From contig QJVY01000028.1 of the NCBI GenBank assembly GCA_003235555.1, positions 1 to 39,803 of the forward strand: a DNA stretch of 39,803 nucleotides, written 5' to 3'. Shown piece by piece: positions 25,149 through 39,372 of this stretch. How positions within the stretch are numbered: position 1 is the first letter of the stretch; the number at the start of each line of letters is the position of its first letter. The translations under genes and the position numbers were made by a program. Source of the stretch: Ignavibacteria bacterium. GTDB lineage: Bacteria > Bacteroidota > Ignavibacteria > UBA10030 > SZUA-254. A model generated the notes under the pieces. It did not search any database, had not been told where the DNA came from, and was given only the letters and a program-made list of their open reading frames with translations.

Positions 25149-26411
25149 TTGGATAAATTCGTCATCCACGGAGGGTCGAGGCTGCACGGACGCGCCACCG
25201 TCGGCGGTTCGAAGAACGCCGCCCTCGCCCTCATGCCCGCCACGCTGCTGGCCAGCGGGAACTACACCTTCTCCAACATTCCCGACCTGAAGGACATCAA
25301 GACCATGGGACGCCTGCTCGAGTCCATGGGCGTCGATGTCGCGATCGGCGCACGCGCACTCCGGATCAACACGTTCCGCGTCAACAGCTTCGAGGCCCCC
25401 TACGAGCATGTGAAGAAGATGCGGGCGTCGATCTACGTCCTCGGCCCGCTGGTCGCGCGGTACGGGTACGCGAAGGTCTCCCTCCCCGGGGGGTGCGCGT
25501 GGGGTCCGAGGCCGGTCAACCTTCACATCGAGGGGATCAGGAAACTGGGAGCGACCGTGAGGATCGACCGCGGGTACATCATCGCGAAGGCGAGGCGCCT
25601 GAAGGGGCGGAAGCTCAACCTTGCGGTGTCGAGCGTCGGCGCGACCGGCAACCTCCTGATGGCCGCGGTCCTGGCCCGGGGAACGACCGTGATCACGAAC
25701 GCCGCCCGCGAACCGGAAATCGTCGCGCTGGAAAAATTCCTCACGCGGATGGGGGCGAGGATCCACGGCACGGGGACCGCCCGGCTGGAAATCGAAGGGG
25801 TCGACGCCCTCCACCCTGCGGACGAGACGATGATCCCGGACCGGATCGAGGCCGGAACGCTCCTCGCGGCCGCGGCAATCACCGGGGGACGGATCAGGCT
25901 GGGGGGATGCCGGCCCTCCCACCTCAGGTCCCTGCTGACGCACCTGAAGCGCGCCGGCTGCACGGTCGAAACCGGCGGGGACTGGATCTCCCTGAAGGCC
26001 CCGGCCACACTCCGCGCCGTCGGCGCGACAACCGGGATCTACCCGGGTTTCCCCACCGACATGCAGGCTCAGTGGATGGCGCTCATGACCGTCGCGAGGG
26101 GACCCAGCCGGATCACCGAGACGATCTACTTCGACAGGTTCAAGCACGTGCCTGAACTCGTCCGCCTTGGCGCAGACGTCACCATCGAACAGGAGGCGGC
26201 GACGGTCCGCGGCGGCGCGACGCTCGTGGGTGCCAAGGTCATGTCCACCGACCTCCGGGCATCCGCCTCGCTGGTGATCGCGGGGCTCGCGGCGGCGGGA
26301 CGCACCGAGGTCCTGCGGGTCTACCACCTGGACCGGGGGTACGACCACCTCGAAAAAAAACTGCGCCTGCTCGGCGCCCGGATCCGGCGGGTGGCCGGGA
26401 GGGAATACTAG
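25149..26411 (+). CDS. murA: UDP-N-acetylglucosamine 1-carboxyvinyltransferase
   Basis: 420 residues, the family's usual length, when started at the TTG at 25149 ('[14 protein letters not shown]', matching E. coli MDKFRVQG). It transfers enolpyruvate from PEP to UDP-GlcNAc, the first committed step of peptidoglycan synthesis. The catalytic cysteine C116 is present in '[17 protein letters not shown]', so the enzyme should be of the fosfomycin-sensitive type. '[13 protein letters not shown]', 'PDRIEAGT', 'FPTDMQAQ' and '[16 protein letters not shown]' are intact. The ORF track's start at 24849 includes non-coding leader. It heads an operon with glycan-related genes; use of TTG as start may lower its translation. 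Confidence 0.96.
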   Translation: MDKFVIHGGSRLHGRATVGGSKNAALALMPATLLASGNYTFSNIPDLKDIKTMGRLLESMGVDVAIGARALRINTFRVNSFEAPYEHVKKMRASIYVLGPLVARYGYAKVSLPGGCAWGPRPVNLHIEGIRKLGATVRIDRGYIIAKARRLKGRKLNLAVSSVGATGNLLMAAVLARGTTVITNAAREPEIVALEKFLTRMGARIHGTGTARLEIEGVDALHPADETMIPDRIEAGTLLAAAAITGGRIRLGGCRPSHLRSLLTHLKRAGCTVETGGDWISLKAPATLRAVGATTGIYPGFPTDMQAQWMALMTVARGPSRITETIYFDRFKHVPELVRLGADVTIEQEAATVRGGATLVGAKVMSTDLRASASLVIAGLAAAGRTEVLRVYHLDRGYDHLEKKLRLLGARIRRVAGREY

Positions 26412-26415
26412 CGCG

Positions 26416-27168
26416 ATGAAGGTCATCGCGGTGCTCCCGGCGTACAACGCGGCGCGGACCCTCGAGGCGACCGTCCGCGACATCCCGGAGGGGACCGTGG
26501 ACGAAATCATCCTCGTGGACGACGCCAGCCTCGACGACACCGTGGGCGTGGCCGGGTCGCTGGGCCTCACGGTGATACGCCACGAAGCGAACCGGGGATA
26601 CGGGGGGAACCAGAAGAGCTGTTACCGCGCGGCACTCGAACGGGGGGCGGACATCGTCGTGATGATCCATCCGGACTACCAGTACGATTCACGCCTCACC
26701 CCCCACATGGTGTCGTTCCTCAGGGACGGCTACCACGACGTCATGCTCGGTTCCCGGATCCGCACGAGGAGCGAGGCCCTCGCCGGCGGCATGCCGCCGT
26801 ACAAGTACGTCGCGAACCGCCTGCTGACCTTCATCCAGAACATCCTCACGGGGATGAACCTCTCGGAGTGGCACACCGGGTTCCGCGCCTACACGAGGCA
26901 CGTGCTGGAAACGGTACCGTGGGAGGACAATTCGGACGATTTCGTCTTCGACAGCCAGATGATGGTCCAGTTCGTCGCGTTCCGGTTTCGCATCGGTGAG
27001 ATCCCGGTACCGGTGCGGTATCACGATTCCGCCTCCTCCATCAACCTCAGGAGAAGCATCACCTACGGTATCAGCACCCTGGCGACCGTCCTGAGGTTCG
27101 TATTCTTCCGCCTCGGTCTGACGGATCCCCGGATGTTCAGGGGGAGGACGGGTGCGCCCCCGCGATGA
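26416..27168 (+). CDS. Family 2 glycosyltransferase (dolichol-phosphate-mannose synthase-like)
   Basis: 250 residues with a GT-A fold: '[18 protein letters not shown]', '[13 protein letters not shown]', '[14 protein letters not shown]' and the 'MIHPDYQYD' metal-binding region. It looks like the DPM1/polyprenyl-phosphate sugar transferase branch but lacks the C-terminal membrane pair, so it is a peripheral, cytoplasmic-face enzyme. It starts four bases after the murA stop and overlaps the next gene by ATGA. It could make the polyprenyl-phosphate sugar donor used by the neighbouring GT-C proteins; this is inference from context. Confidence 0.9.
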   Translation: MKVIAVLPAYNAARTLEATVRDIPEGTVDEIILVDDASLDDTVGVAGSLGLTVIRHEANRGYGGNQKSCYRAALERGADIVVMIHPDYQYDSRLTPHMVSFLRDGYHDVMLGSRIRTRSEALAGGMPPYKYVANRLLTFIQNILTGMNLSEWHTGFRAYTRHVLETVPWEDNSDDFVFDSQMMVQFVAFRFRIGEIPVPVRYHDSASSINLRRSITYGISTLATVLRFVFFRLGLTDPRMFRGRTGAPPR

Positions 27169-28889
27169 GCGTTCCGGCCAGCCGACGGCTCCTGTTCCCG
27201 GCCATCCTGATCGCGGCGGTCGCCCTCCTCTACGGCCGCACGCTCACGTTCGATTTCGTCAACTACGATGATTACGACCTCGTCGCCAGGAACACGGAGT
27301 TCCTCGGTGACCCCGGAAACATCCTCACCTCCTTCACCACGCACGCCTTCACGTCGCACCGCGAGGAGAGCGTCTACTACCGCCCCGTCCTGCTGCTGAC
27401 GTTTTTCGCCGACTACTTCATCTGGGGGCTGGACCCCGCGGGGTACCACCTGACGAACATCGCGATTCACATCCTCGCGACGCTCTTCCTGTTCCACCTG
27501 GCGCGCGGGATCCTCCGGCAGCGGGCGGATGGGACGGGGGCCGGGAAAGGGCCGGATCGCGACGGGGGAGGAGGAGAGGACCGGGACGGTCTCACCGCAT
27601 TCGGTGCGGCGCTGCTCTTCGCCGTGCACCCGGTGCAGACCGAGTCCGTGGCGTGGGTGGCGGGGAGGAACGACGCGCTCCTCGGCCTCTTTCTGATCGC
27701 GTCGCTCTTCTGCTACACCCGGCAGTACGAAGCGTCACCGCGGGGGCGCATGATGTTCCCCCTTTCGGCGGCGCTTTTTACCGCGGCTCTCCTCACAAAG
27801 GAATCGGCAATATTTTTCATCCCCCTCTACCCGTTGTATGATCTCACCGTGAAGCGCCGGTCGCCCGAGGAAATCTTCTCGGGACCGGGGCACCTGAGGG
27901 TATCGGTCTACCTGGCGGTGGCCCTGGCCTACCTCGGGGTCCGGTACAACATCTTCGGGGCCTTCATCGGCGCGGAAGCGCTCTACGGGAAAATTCCCCT
28001 GGACAACCGTCTGCTCATGGCCCCCGGTCTCGCCCTGACGAACCTGCTCTTCCTGATCTGGCCCTCCCGCCTCAGCATCACGCACCCCATTGAGAACGTC
28101 CCCTGGTTCGACTGGCCGATGGTACTCGTCGCGGTGGCCGTCACGGCGGGGTTGTTCGCGGTGTGGGGGGGACAGATGAGACGACGGCCCGTCCTCTCCT
28201 GGTCGGCGGCATGGGTGATCGTCGGGCTCGTCCCGCTCCTCAATGTCTTTCCACTCGCCGTGCCGATACTGGAACACCGGCTCTACGCGGTGACCGCGGG
28301 GTTCGCGCTGGCGGTGGCCGTCGCCGCCCGCCCGGGGAAGGGCGCGGCCGCCGTCATCGTCCTGTGCGCCGTCCTCTCGGGATTCACCTGGGCCCGGCTC
28401 CCGGTCTGGCGGAACAGCGAATCGCTCTGGCTCGACGCCATAGAAAAAACGCCCGACGGGGCGAGGGCCTATTTCAACCTCGCGGGGTATTATTTCGAAC
28501 GCGGGGAGAACGACCGCGTGTTTCCCCTCCTGGAAAAATACGTGGCGCTCAGGCCGGACGATTTCCTCGGGTATTCGAAGCTCCGCCAGAGCTACTTCCT
28601 GGCGGGGCGGTTCCGGGAGGCGGCCGCGGTCTGCCGGACCCTCATCGACAGGGACCCCGGCAACGTGGGCAGGTACCTCGAAGCCGGGGTGCTCTTCGAG
28701 CGGATGGGGCTCTCGGACAGCGTGATCGCCGTCTACACGGAAGGGCTCCGCTACGACCCGTCCCTGTATCAGCTCCATAACAGGCTGGGGATGTGGTACG
28801 GGCGGATCGGCGACACGCTGAACTCCAAAAAGCACCTGGCCGCCGCCGATTCGGTGGCCCGTTCCCTTCAGGCGTCCGCGGCCAGATGA
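27165..28889 (+). CDS. TMTC-like polytopic membrane protein with C-terminal TPR repeats
   Basis: 574 residues. The N-terminal hydrophobic part includes '[20 protein letters not shown]' after the first helix, '[14 protein letters not shown]' and '[17 protein letters not shown]', then '[21 protein letters not shown]'. These are the hallmarks of the GT-C/TMTC group of O-mannosyltransferase-like proteins. The last 150 residues are TPR units ('[22 protein letters not shown]', '[21 protein letters not shown]'). A Gly/Asp/Arg-rich loop ('[22 protein letters not shown]') interrupts the membrane domain. It overlaps both neighbours by ATGA. The probable role is protein or lipid glycosylation on the periplasmic side, with the substrate unknown. 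Confidence 0.82.
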   Translation: MSVPASRRLLFPAILIAAVALLYGRTLTFDFVNYDDYDLVARNTEFLGDPGNILTSFTTHAFTSHREESVYYRPVLLLTFFADYFIWGLDPAGYHLTNIAIHILATLFLFHLARGILRQRADGTGAGKGPDRDGGGGEDRDGLTAFGAALLFAVHPVQTESVAWVAGRNDALLGLFLIASLFCYTRQYEASPRGRMMFPLSAALFTAALLTKESAIFFIPLYPLYDLTVKRRSPEEIFSGPGHLRVSVYLAVALAYLGVRYNIFGAFIGAEALYGKIPLDNRLLMAPGLALTNLLFLIWPSRLSITHPIENVPWFDWPMVLVAVAVTAGLFAVWGGQMRRRPVLSWSAAWVIVGLVPLLNVFPLAVPILEHRLYAVTAGFALAVAVAARPGKGAAAVIVLCAVLSGFTWARLPVWRNSESLWLDAIEKTPDGARAYFNLAGYYFERGENDRVFPLLEKYVALRPDDFLGYSKLRQSYFLAGRFREAAAVCRTLIDRDPGNVGRYLEAGVLFERMGLSDSVIAVYTEGLRYDPSLYQLHNRLGMWYGRIGDTLNSKKHLAAADSVARSLQASAAR

Positions 28890-31128
28890 AACTGCGCCGC
28901 ACATTGTTCGCCGGGGGAATCCTCCTTACATACGCGCTCATTGTAAGCAGGCTCCCGCTGCTGAACTACCTGGGGTACGAGTTCTCCGCGGCCATCGCGC
29001 TCCTGTTTCCGCTGGTGCCGGGGTTGTTTTTCCTCCGCACGTTCGCGCGGAGGGGAGGACCGGAGACAGGTGCGGATACGGGCGGAGTCCCACACCGGCC
29101 GGGGGGGGGCGGTGGGCCGGGGGCGCTCGCCGCGACCGGACTCATCGTGCCGCTGGCGGTGGGATGGATGAACGCCGTTTTCGTGAAAAACTGCTCACCG
29201 GCGGAGGGGGTGGCATGGTTTCTCCTGTTGCCGGGGGCGGGGATGATCTGGGTCGCCGCCCTGGCCTGGTTCTGTTCCGCGGCGTTCAGGCATCGCGTGC
29301 TCTGGTACCTCGGCATCGTCTCGGTCGTGATGGTCCATCCGGTATTGCTGGGTTACCTGACCCCCCGGATCGACTCGTACAACTTCATCTACGGGTATTT
29401 CCCCGGCTTCACCTACGACGAGGACCTGACGATCACCCCGACACTGCTGGCCTGGAGGGGTGTGACGCTCCTCTGTGCCCTCCTGTTCGTCTCCGCGGGG
29501 AAAGTCGCCTCGGCGAGGAGGGGAGGGAAGAAGGCGCGCGTTCCGTCGGTGGTGTTTTTCATACTGTCGGCGGCGGTCGTCACGGTCTGGATTTTCCGGA
29601 CAGACATCGGTTTCGAGACCACGGCCTCATCGCTCCGGCGGACCCTCGGGTCGGCCGCCCACACGCGCCATTTCCGGATCTACTACGACACGGCGGCGGT
29701 ACCGGCCGACGAGATCCGGTGGGTCGCGGCGGAGCACGAGTTCCGGTACGACGAGGTCAGCCGTTTCCTCGGATCGGACACCGGCCGCGTCATCGAATCG
29801 TACCTCTACCCCGACGCCCCTACCAAGCGCCGCCTCATCGGCGCGGGGAACACGGACATCGCGAAGCCGTGGCGGGGGGAGATCCACCTCGACCTCGACT
29901 CCTGGAGGTACACGCTCAAACACGAACTCGTGCATGTGCTGGCGGCGGAGTTCGGCATGCCGGTGATCGGTGCGAACGTCAACATCGGCCTCGTCGAGGG
30001 ACTCGCGATGGCGGCGGGCCCGCCCTTCGGGAACCGCACTCCCGAGGAATACGCCGCCGCGATGGTCCGCTTCGGCATCGTCGACGACCCCGCGGCCCTC
30101 ATCCGGCCCGCTGGTTTCGCCTTCCGGTCCTCGACCGTGAGTTACGTGCTGATGGGGGCGTTCTGCGGGAACCTGATCAGCACGCGCGGCATCGGGCCGT
30201 TCAGGGAGTGGTACGGCGGCGCGTCCCCCCTGGAGGCGTACGGCGTGGACGCGGACTCGCTGGTAGCCCTCTGGCGGGAGTCCCTCCGGAAGATCGAGGT
30301 ACCCGAGAGCTGGAGAGCGCACGTCGAGTACTACTTTAACAGGGGTTCGATTTTTTCACGGGAGTGCGCGCGGACTGTGGCGAACCTCAATGCGCGCGGC
30401 ACCGCCTCGCTGGGAAACAGGGACTACTCGTCGGCGCGGGGGTATTTCAGCTCGGCCCTCGGCGAGAGCTGGAACCCGGGATCGTTCGCGGGGATGGTCC
30501 GCTCGATGATGGGCTCCGGCGACTTCGGCGGCGTCATCAAAATGTTCGTGAACGAATCGGGCGATTCGTTGAAAAGGGGATCGCTTGAGGGCTACCGCCT
30601 GCTCCTCGGCGACGCCCTCCTCGCCCGCGGGGAGTATCCCGGGGCCCTCAGCACCTACCGTGACATCCGCTCGCTGGACCTCTCCCCCGGGATGAACGAA
30701 GCGGTCGCCATGCGCATCGCCGTGACGGAAACGGACGACCTGCGGGAATACCTCGCACCCTGGATCACCGGGACAGCGGGGGATTCCGCCGCACTGGACA
30801 TCGTTTCGGGCCTCGAGAGCGGGGAAAACCCGGCGCTGCTGTCCTACGTGAGGGGGAGGTTGATGCTGAGGCGGAACGATTACGTGGGGGCCGCCCGGGA
30901 GACCGCGAATTTCTTCGCGCCGTTCGCCGATCCCGTCCTGAACGGGGCGATGAACGACGTCACCGCGGCGGCCTTTTTCCGGCTGGGGGATTTCCTCTCG
31001 GCCCGGGTGTTTTTCGAGAGGACGCTCGGATACCGACCGGGGGCGACCCTCGCCGCCAGGACCCGCGACCGCGCCGCGCGGTGCCGGTGGTTTGAACGCG
31101 AGTGGGCGTCGATGGAGTTGACGCTCCA

Positions 31129-31132
<4 letters not shown>
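28886..31132 (+). CDS. Membrane-anchored HExxH peptidase (peptidase MA-like) with TPR-like C-terminal region
   Basis: 748 residues from the ATG at 28886, overlapping the previous stop (ATGA); the track's start at 28793 lies in a shadow. About 7-8 hydrophobic helices occupy residues 1-260. After 'LRRTLGSAAHTRHFRIYYD' comes a soluble metallopeptidase domain: H346-E347-L-V-H350 ('KHELVHVLAAEFG') and a likely third ligand E371 in 'GLVEGLAMAAG', as in gluzincins of the peptidase MA family. The final 270 residues are helical repeats ('LGNRDYSSARGYFSSALGESW'). A nine-G run (29101-29109) lies in a Gly/Pro-rich loop of the membrane part. The combination of a polytopic membrane domain with a peptidase MA domain is unusual, and its role is unknown. 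Confidence 0.8.
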
Positions 31133-33519
<2,387 letters not shown>

Positions 33520-33520
<1 letters not shown>

Positions 33521-34950
33521 TGGGGACGGATATCCGGTTCGGCACCGACGGCTGGCGGGGGCGCATCGCGGAGGACTACACCTTCGACAATCTCCGCCGG
33601 TGCGCGCAGGGTTTCGCGGACTACCTGAAGTCGGCCTACCCGCCGGAGGGCGTGAAAAAGGGCGTCGTCATCGGCGGTGACCGCCGGTTCCACTCCGAGC
33701 ATTTCGCCTCGGCGGCGGCCGAGGTCCTCGCCGCCAACGGCATCCCGGTGCACTACTGCGGCGGCGGTGTCCCGACGCCCGTGATATCGTTCAGCGTGAA
33801 GCTGCGCGACGCGGTCGGCGCCATCAATATCACCGCGAGCCACAATCCGCCGGGGGACAACGGTTTCAAGGTCCGTGACGAAAACGGCGGGGCCATCGCG
33901 CCGGAAGGGTTGAAGAAGATCGAGGCGTCGATCCCCCCCGATATGGCGGGGGTCCGGGGGATGAAATTCGACGACGCGGTCACAGCGGGGGTGATCATGG
34001 ATTTCGACGCCGGGGACGAGTACGCCGCCCGGCTGAAAAGCCTCGTCGACCTGGAGAACATCAGGGCCGCCGGGCTGAACGTCCTCGTGGACCCGATGTG
34101 GGGAAACGGCGCCGGATGGTTCACCCGGCTGATCGGCGGCGGCCGCACGCGGATCACCGAAATCCATTCCGGGCGCAACCCCATCTTCCCGGAGATGACC
34201 CGGCCGGAACCGATCCCCCCGAACGTCGACCCGGGGCTGAAGAAGGGCCGGGAGATCGGGGCGGACGTCGTGCTCATCACCGACGGGGACGCGGACCGCT
34301 GCGGCGTGGGCGACGAGAACGGGATCTTCATCGACCAGCTGAGGGTGTACGCCCTCCTGGCGCTCTATTTCCTGGAGGTGCGCGGCGAGAGGGGGGCGAT
34401 CGTCAAGACCCTTTCGACCACCTCGATGCTCGACGCCCTCGGGAAAAAATTCGGCGTCCCGGTGCACGAAACCGGCGTGGGATTCAAGTTCGTGGCGCCG
34501 AAGATGATGGAGACGGACGCGATCATCGGCGGGGAGGAGAGCGGCGGGTACGCCTTCCGCGGGCACGTGCCGGAGCGGGACGGCATCCTGGCGAATCTCT
34601 ATCTGCTCGACTTCATGGTGAGGACCGGGCTGAAGCCGTCGCAGCTGCTGAAAAAACTCTTCGACACGGTCGGCGAACACCACTACGACAGGATCGACAC
34701 CGTCATCGACGCGTCGCAGAAGGAGCCGATCCTCGCGCGCCTGAAGTCGAACCCGCCGAAAAAAGTGGCGGGGCTCGACGTGGCCCGGACGAACCTCACC
34801 GACGGGTTCAAGTTCATCCTCTCCGACGGTTCCTGGCTGCTGGTCCGTTTCTCGGGGACCGAACCCCTGGTCCGGATTTACTCGGAGGCGGGGAGCACGG
34901 CCGCCGTGAAGAAGATCCTCGAAGACGGCCGGAAGATCGTCCTGGGCTGA
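33520..34950 (+). CDS. Phosphoglucomutase/phosphomannomutase-family phosphohexomutase
   Basis: 476 residues. All four alpha-D-phosphohexomutase motifs are visible: the phosphoserine loop '[11 protein letters not shown]' (Ser107), the metal loop '[15 protein letters not shown]', the sugar loop '[10 protein letters not shown]' and the phosphate loop '[15 protein letters not shown]'. It interconverts hexose 1- and 6-phosphates. The sequence alone does not settle glucose versus mannose versus glucosamine as substrate; 'GEESGG' fits PGM/PMM rather than GlmM. The start ATG overlaps the eno stop by one base, giving tight coupling. It could supply sugar nucleotides for the glycan island upstream. Confidence 0.93.
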
Positions 34951-34980
34951 GGGCGGCCCCGGACCCCCCGTGCAACCAGG

Positions 34981-36285
34981 ATGACCCCCAGGCCACACCC
35001 CGGCGATCCCGCCCCCGTCAGGACCGGCATCCGCCGGAACCTTAGCCGGTTCATCCTCCTCGTCATCGTCAACGCCTTCGTCGGCGCAATGGTCGGGCTC
35101 GAACGGTCCGTCCTGCCCCTTCTCGGCGAACAGGAGTTCGGTCTCACGTCGCGCACCGCCATCCTCTCCTTCCTCCTGACGTTCGGCGTGGTCAAGGCGC
35201 TCACGAACCTCTTCTCGGGCCGGTTCGCCGACACCGCGGGCAGGAAAAAACTGCTCGTCGCCGGCTGGCTCTTCGGCCTGCCGGTTCCCGTGCTGCTCAT
35301 GTACGCCCCTGACTGGTCGTGGGTGGTGGCGGCCAACCTCTTCCTGGGAGTGAACCAGGGGCTCTGCTGGTCGATGGCCGTGGTCATGAAGATCGACATC
35401 GCGGGGCCCGAACGCCGCGGGTTTGCGACAGGCGTAAACGAGTTCGCCGGCTACGTCGCGGTCGCCCTCGCCGCGTACGCGACCGCGGGGATCGCCGCCG
35501 GGTACGGATTGCGGACGGCGCCCTTTTCGATCGGTCTCGTCATCGCCGTCACCGGTCTCCTCCTCTCGGTGTTCTTCGTCCGCGACACGAAAAAGTTCGT
35601 CGAGTCGGAGGCCGGCTCCGACCGGGAGCCGGCGCCGGAAGGCGAACCCGCCACCTTCGGACAGGTGTTCGCGCTGACGTGGCGCGACCGGAGGTTCTTC
35701 GCCTGCCACCAGGCCGGGATGGTCAACAACCTGAACGACGGCATGGCGTGGGCGATGTTCCCGCTCTACTTCGCGTCGCTGGGATATTCCCTCCCGGCGA
35801 TCGGTTTCCTGACCGCCCTCTACCCGGCGGTCTGGGGGGTGTCGCAACTGCTCACCGGGCCGTTGAGCGACCTGATCGGCCGGCGCGGGCTCATCTCCGC
35901 GGGGATGATCGCGCAGGCCGGGGGGATCTGGACGATCGTCTCCGGAACCGGATTCACCGCGGTCGCGGCGGGAAGCGTCCTGCTTGGTCTCGGGACCGCC
36001 ATGGTCTACCCGACCCTCCTCGCGAGCGTCAGTGACATCGCAAGACCCGCGTGGCGGGCCGGCGCGCTTGGCGTGTACCGTTTCTGGCGCGACATCGGAT
36101 ACGCCCTCGGGGCGCTGCTGGCCGGCGCGCTGGCGGATCTCTTCGGCACCGTCACGGCGATCGCCGGGGTCGGCCTGGTGACGTTCGCCTCGGGCGTGCT
36201 CGTTTTTTTCCATCACCACCGGGATGAACCGTTCGGGCGGGGCGCGGCGGCTGGTGCGGGACAGGGCCGCGGCCGGTCGGGATAG
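34981..36285 (+). CDS. Major facilitator superfamily transporter
   Basis: 434 residues with 12 predicted membrane helices. The cytoplasmic loop motif between helices 2 and 3 is 'GRFADTAGRKKLLVAGW', the MFS motif A, and a second copy occurs in the other half ('GPLSDLIGRRGLISAG'). It belongs to the drug/metabolite efflux type; the substrate cannot be told. It begins 30 bases after the phosphohexomutase and ends six bases before the ATP-grasp gene, so the two may act together, for example a ligase product being exported. Confidence 0.9.
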   Translation: MTPRPHPGDPAPVRTGIRRNLSRFILLVIVNAFVGAMVGLERSVLPLLGEQEFGLTSRTAILSFLLTFGVVKALTNLFSGRFADTAGRKKLLVAGWLFGLPVPVLLMYAPDWSWVVAANLFLGVNQGLCWSMAVVMKIDIAGPERRGFATGVNEFAGYVAVALAAYATAGIAAGYGLRTAPFSIGLVIAVTGLLLSVFFVRDTKKFVESEAGSDREPAPEGEPATFGQVFALTWRDRRFFACHQAGMVNNLNDGMAWAMFPLYFASLGYSLPAIGFLTALYPAVWGVSQLLTGPLSDLIGRRGLISAGMIAQAGGIWTIVSGTGFTAVAAGSVLLGLGTAMVYPTLLASVSDIARPAWRAGALGVYRFWRDIGYALGALLAGALADLFGTVTAIAGVGLVTFASGVLVFFHHHRDEPFGRGAAAGAGQGRGRSG

Positions 36286-36291
36286 ACCACG

Positions 36292-37139
36292 ATGAAACGC
36301 ATAGCGATCATCACCTGCACGGTCCTCCCGGAGCCCGACCCCGACCAGGGGCCGCTGATGGCGGCCCTCCGCGGTGCGGGCCTCCACGCCGACCTCCTCC
36401 CGTGGGACGACCCGTCGGCGGACCCGGCCGGTTACGACCTCTGCGTGCTGCGGTCGTGCTGGGATTACTATAAACACCCGGGGGGCTTCCTGAAATTCAT
36501 CGACCGCGCCGCCTCGTCATCGCGCCTGGTGAACCCGGCGGGGGTGGTCCGCTGGAACCACCACAAGGGCTACCTGCGGGAGCTCTCCTCGGCCGGGGTC
36601 AGCGTCATCCCCACCGAGTGGTTCAGCCGCGGCGAGGAGGCGGAGCTGGGGATCATCATGTCCAACAGGAAATGGGAGGACGTGGTGGTGAAACCCTCGG
36701 TGTCGGCTTCATCGTACAGGACGAGGCGATTCCGCGCGGACGAGTTCAGGGAGGGCGCGGTCTTCCTGCGCGAACTGCTCAGGGACCGCGACGCGCTCGT
36801 GCAGAAGTACATGCCGTCGGTCGAAGGGGAAGGTGAAAAGGCCGTCGTCTGGATTGACGGTGCATTCACGCACGCCGTCGTGAAAGCGCCGAGGTTCGAC
36901 GACGGGGTCGAATCGGTGTCGGAGGCGGTGGAGATTTCCCCCGAGGAACGGACCCTCGCGGAAAGGGCGATGGAGTGCGTGAAAGGGGAACTGTTGTACG
37001 GCAGGGTGGACGTGGTCAGGACGCCGGGGGGAAGACCCGTCGTCTCGGAATTCGAACTGATCGAACCGTCGCTGTTCCTGGTGCAGCACCCCCCGGCGCT
37101 CGAACGGCTCGTCGCGGGGATCGTGAGGCTCTCGGGAGC

Positions 37140-37143
<4 letters not shown>
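36292..37143 (+). CDS. ATP-grasp domain protein (RimK/glutathione-synthetase-like ligase)
   Basis: 283 residues with the ATP-grasp layout: an N-terminal Rossmann-like part ('DLCVLRSCWDYYKHP', 'NPAGVVRWNHHKGYLREL'), then the ATP-binding lysine region 'EDVVVKPSVSASSYRT'. 'ALVQKYMPSVEGEGEKAVVWIDG' and the metal site 'RVDVVRTPGGRPVVSEFELIEPSLFL' complete the fold. Members of this COG0189-like group form amide bonds between a carboxylate and an amine, in peptide tailoring or small-molecule synthesis; DcsG of cycloserine synthesis is one. The true substrates are unknown. Its stop shares CTAG with the convergent acr3 gene. Confidence 0.88.
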
Positions 37144-38237
<1,094 letters not shown>

Positions 38238-38263
38238 CGTGGCGGGGTTTTTATCGGGAGGGT

Positions 38264-38704
38264 TTACATGGGCGGGGTCGACATCCGGGGAGCGATCTCG
38301 TCGCGGTAGAGCGCGGCGAAGCTCACCCTGATTTCATCGCGCACCTTCCTGAACTTCCCCGTCACCTCCTCGTCGGTGCCCCTTGCTTCAGCCGGGTCCT
38401 CGAACCCGATATGGAGGCGTTGCCGGACCGACCCTGTGAAGACGGGGCAGGTTTCGTTGGCATGATCGCAGACCGTCACGACGTAGTCGAAGGGCCGGGA
38501 AAGGAATTCGTCGACGGCCCTGGGCCGTGCCGCCGAAATGTCGATCCCGGTTTCCCGCATCACCGCCACCGCCTTCGGGTGGACTCCGGAGGCGGGACTC
38601 GTCCCGGCGGAGTGAACCTCGAGACGGGGGTCGAAGGATCTGAGGAAGCCTTCGGCCATCTGGCTGCGGCAGGAATTGCCGGTGCACAGGATCAGTACGG
38701 TCAC
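38264..38704 (-). CDS. arsC: Arsenate reductase, thioredoxin-coupled (LMW phosphatase fold)
   Basis: 146 residues from a GTG start. It reduces arsenate to arsenite, the form exported by Acr3. The P-loop 'CTGNSCRSQMAEG' contains C7 and C12. The redox relay cysteines are C79 and C86 in 'VTVCDHANETCPVF', the arrangement of Staphylococcus pI258 ArsC, which uses thioredoxin. It is first in the arsC-acr3 operon, behind a promoter with an overlapping inverted repeat. Confidence 0.96.
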   Translation of the reverse strand: MTVLILCTGNSCRSQMAEGFLRSFDPRLEVHSAGTSPASGVHPKAVAVMRETGIDISAARPRAVDEFLSRPFDYVVTVCDHANETCPVFTGSVRQRLHIGFEDPAEARGTDEEVTGKFRKVRDEIRVSFAALYRDEIAPRMSTPPM

Positions 38705-38722
38705 GGGGTCGCGCGGTTATAC

Positions 38723-38738
38723 ATTCGGATGTGCGAAT
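38723..38738. promoter_or_regulatory. Candidate repressor operator of the ars operon
   Basis: ATTCG-GATGTG-CGAAT is a perfect 5-bp inverted repeat with a 6-base centre. It covers the -10 edge and the predicted start of arsC transcription. The position suits an ArsR-type repressor, but no arsR gene is in the window, so the binding protein would be encoded elsewhere. Confidence 0.4.
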
Positions 38739-38764
38739 ATAATCATCGCCCGCCGCATCTCCAA
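38736..38764 (-). promoter_or_regulatory. Promoter of arsC-acr3
   Basis: On the minus strand: TTGGAG (38764-38759), a 17-base spacer, TATATT (38741-38736). It gives a leader of about 25 bases to the GTG at 38704. Confidence 0.5.
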
Positions 38765-38778
38765 ACCGGAAGGCGGGC
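38748..38778 (-). terminator. Stem-loop immediately after dinB-like gene
   Basis: GCCCGCC and GGCGGGC form a 7-bp inverted repeat starting two bases after the DinB-family stop, with a 17-base loop. No strong T-tract follows, so termination is doubtful. It also overlaps the -35 of the arsC promoter. Confidence 0.3.
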
Positions 38779-38779
38779 T

Positions 38780-39268
38780 TCACATCCAGGGTTCGTCGCC
38801 CGAAGGCCCGTAGATCGACGGGACCTTTCCGTCGGCCATCCGCAGGTAGACCGAGAACTGGCCGCGGTGATGGATGGTGTCGTGCAGCATCAGCCAGAGG
38901 ACGTCCGCCCTCCGCACGTCCGACATGGTTTTAGGGCCGGAGGGAAATTTCATCATGGACCGGAAATCCTCGTCGGTCATCTTCCTGACCTTTTCCACGT
39001 TTTGCGCGTGTTTTTTCGCGTAATGTTCGATGACGTCCCCGATCCCACCCGGGGGAGGGGGCGTCGGTCCGAACTCGACCTTCCCGCTGGCCGCGACTTC
39101 CGCAAAGAAGGATTCTTCGTGCACCATCCTCCAGGCCAGTTCGTGTGCATCGGGGCATTTCTGGTGGGGCCGGAGCTCCTTCTTCCCGGCCGGGTAGGCC
39201 TTCAGGACTTTGAGGGTTTTCGCGAATTCCTGTTCCCACGTTTCGAGGAACTGCTGTCGTTCCGCCAT
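38780..39268 (-). CDS. DinB-family protein (DUF664-like metal-binding four-helix bundle)
   Basis: 162 residues, mostly helical. Candidate metal-binding histidines lie in 'AHELAWRMVHEES' and 'LMLHDTIHHRGQFSVYLR', the latter being the signature end of DinB/YfiT/bacillithiol-S-transferase-like bundles. Members act as thiol transferases or detoxifying enzymes, but most are uncharacterised. On the minus strand AAAGGAGA precedes the ATG by about seven bases. It is adjacent to the arsenic operon but probably has its own promoter. Function is open; a thiol-linked detoxification role would fit the neighbourhood. Confidence 0.88.
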   Translation of the reverse strand: MAERQQFLETWEQEFAKTLKVLKAYPAGKKELRPHQKCPDAHELAWRMVHEESFFAEVAASGKVEFGPTPPPPGGIGDVIEHYAKKHAQNVEKVRKMTDEDFRSMMKFPSGPKTMSDVRRADVLWLMLHDTIHHRGQFSVYLRMADGKVPSIYGPSGDEPWM

Positions 39269-39372
39269 CGGGTGTCTCCTTTCGTCGATAATGCGTTGTT
39301 GGGTCGTTGGTTGGATGAAAAGTGTAGAGAATTCCGGCAGTGCGTCCGGTCGGGAACCCCGTTCGTGCCCTG

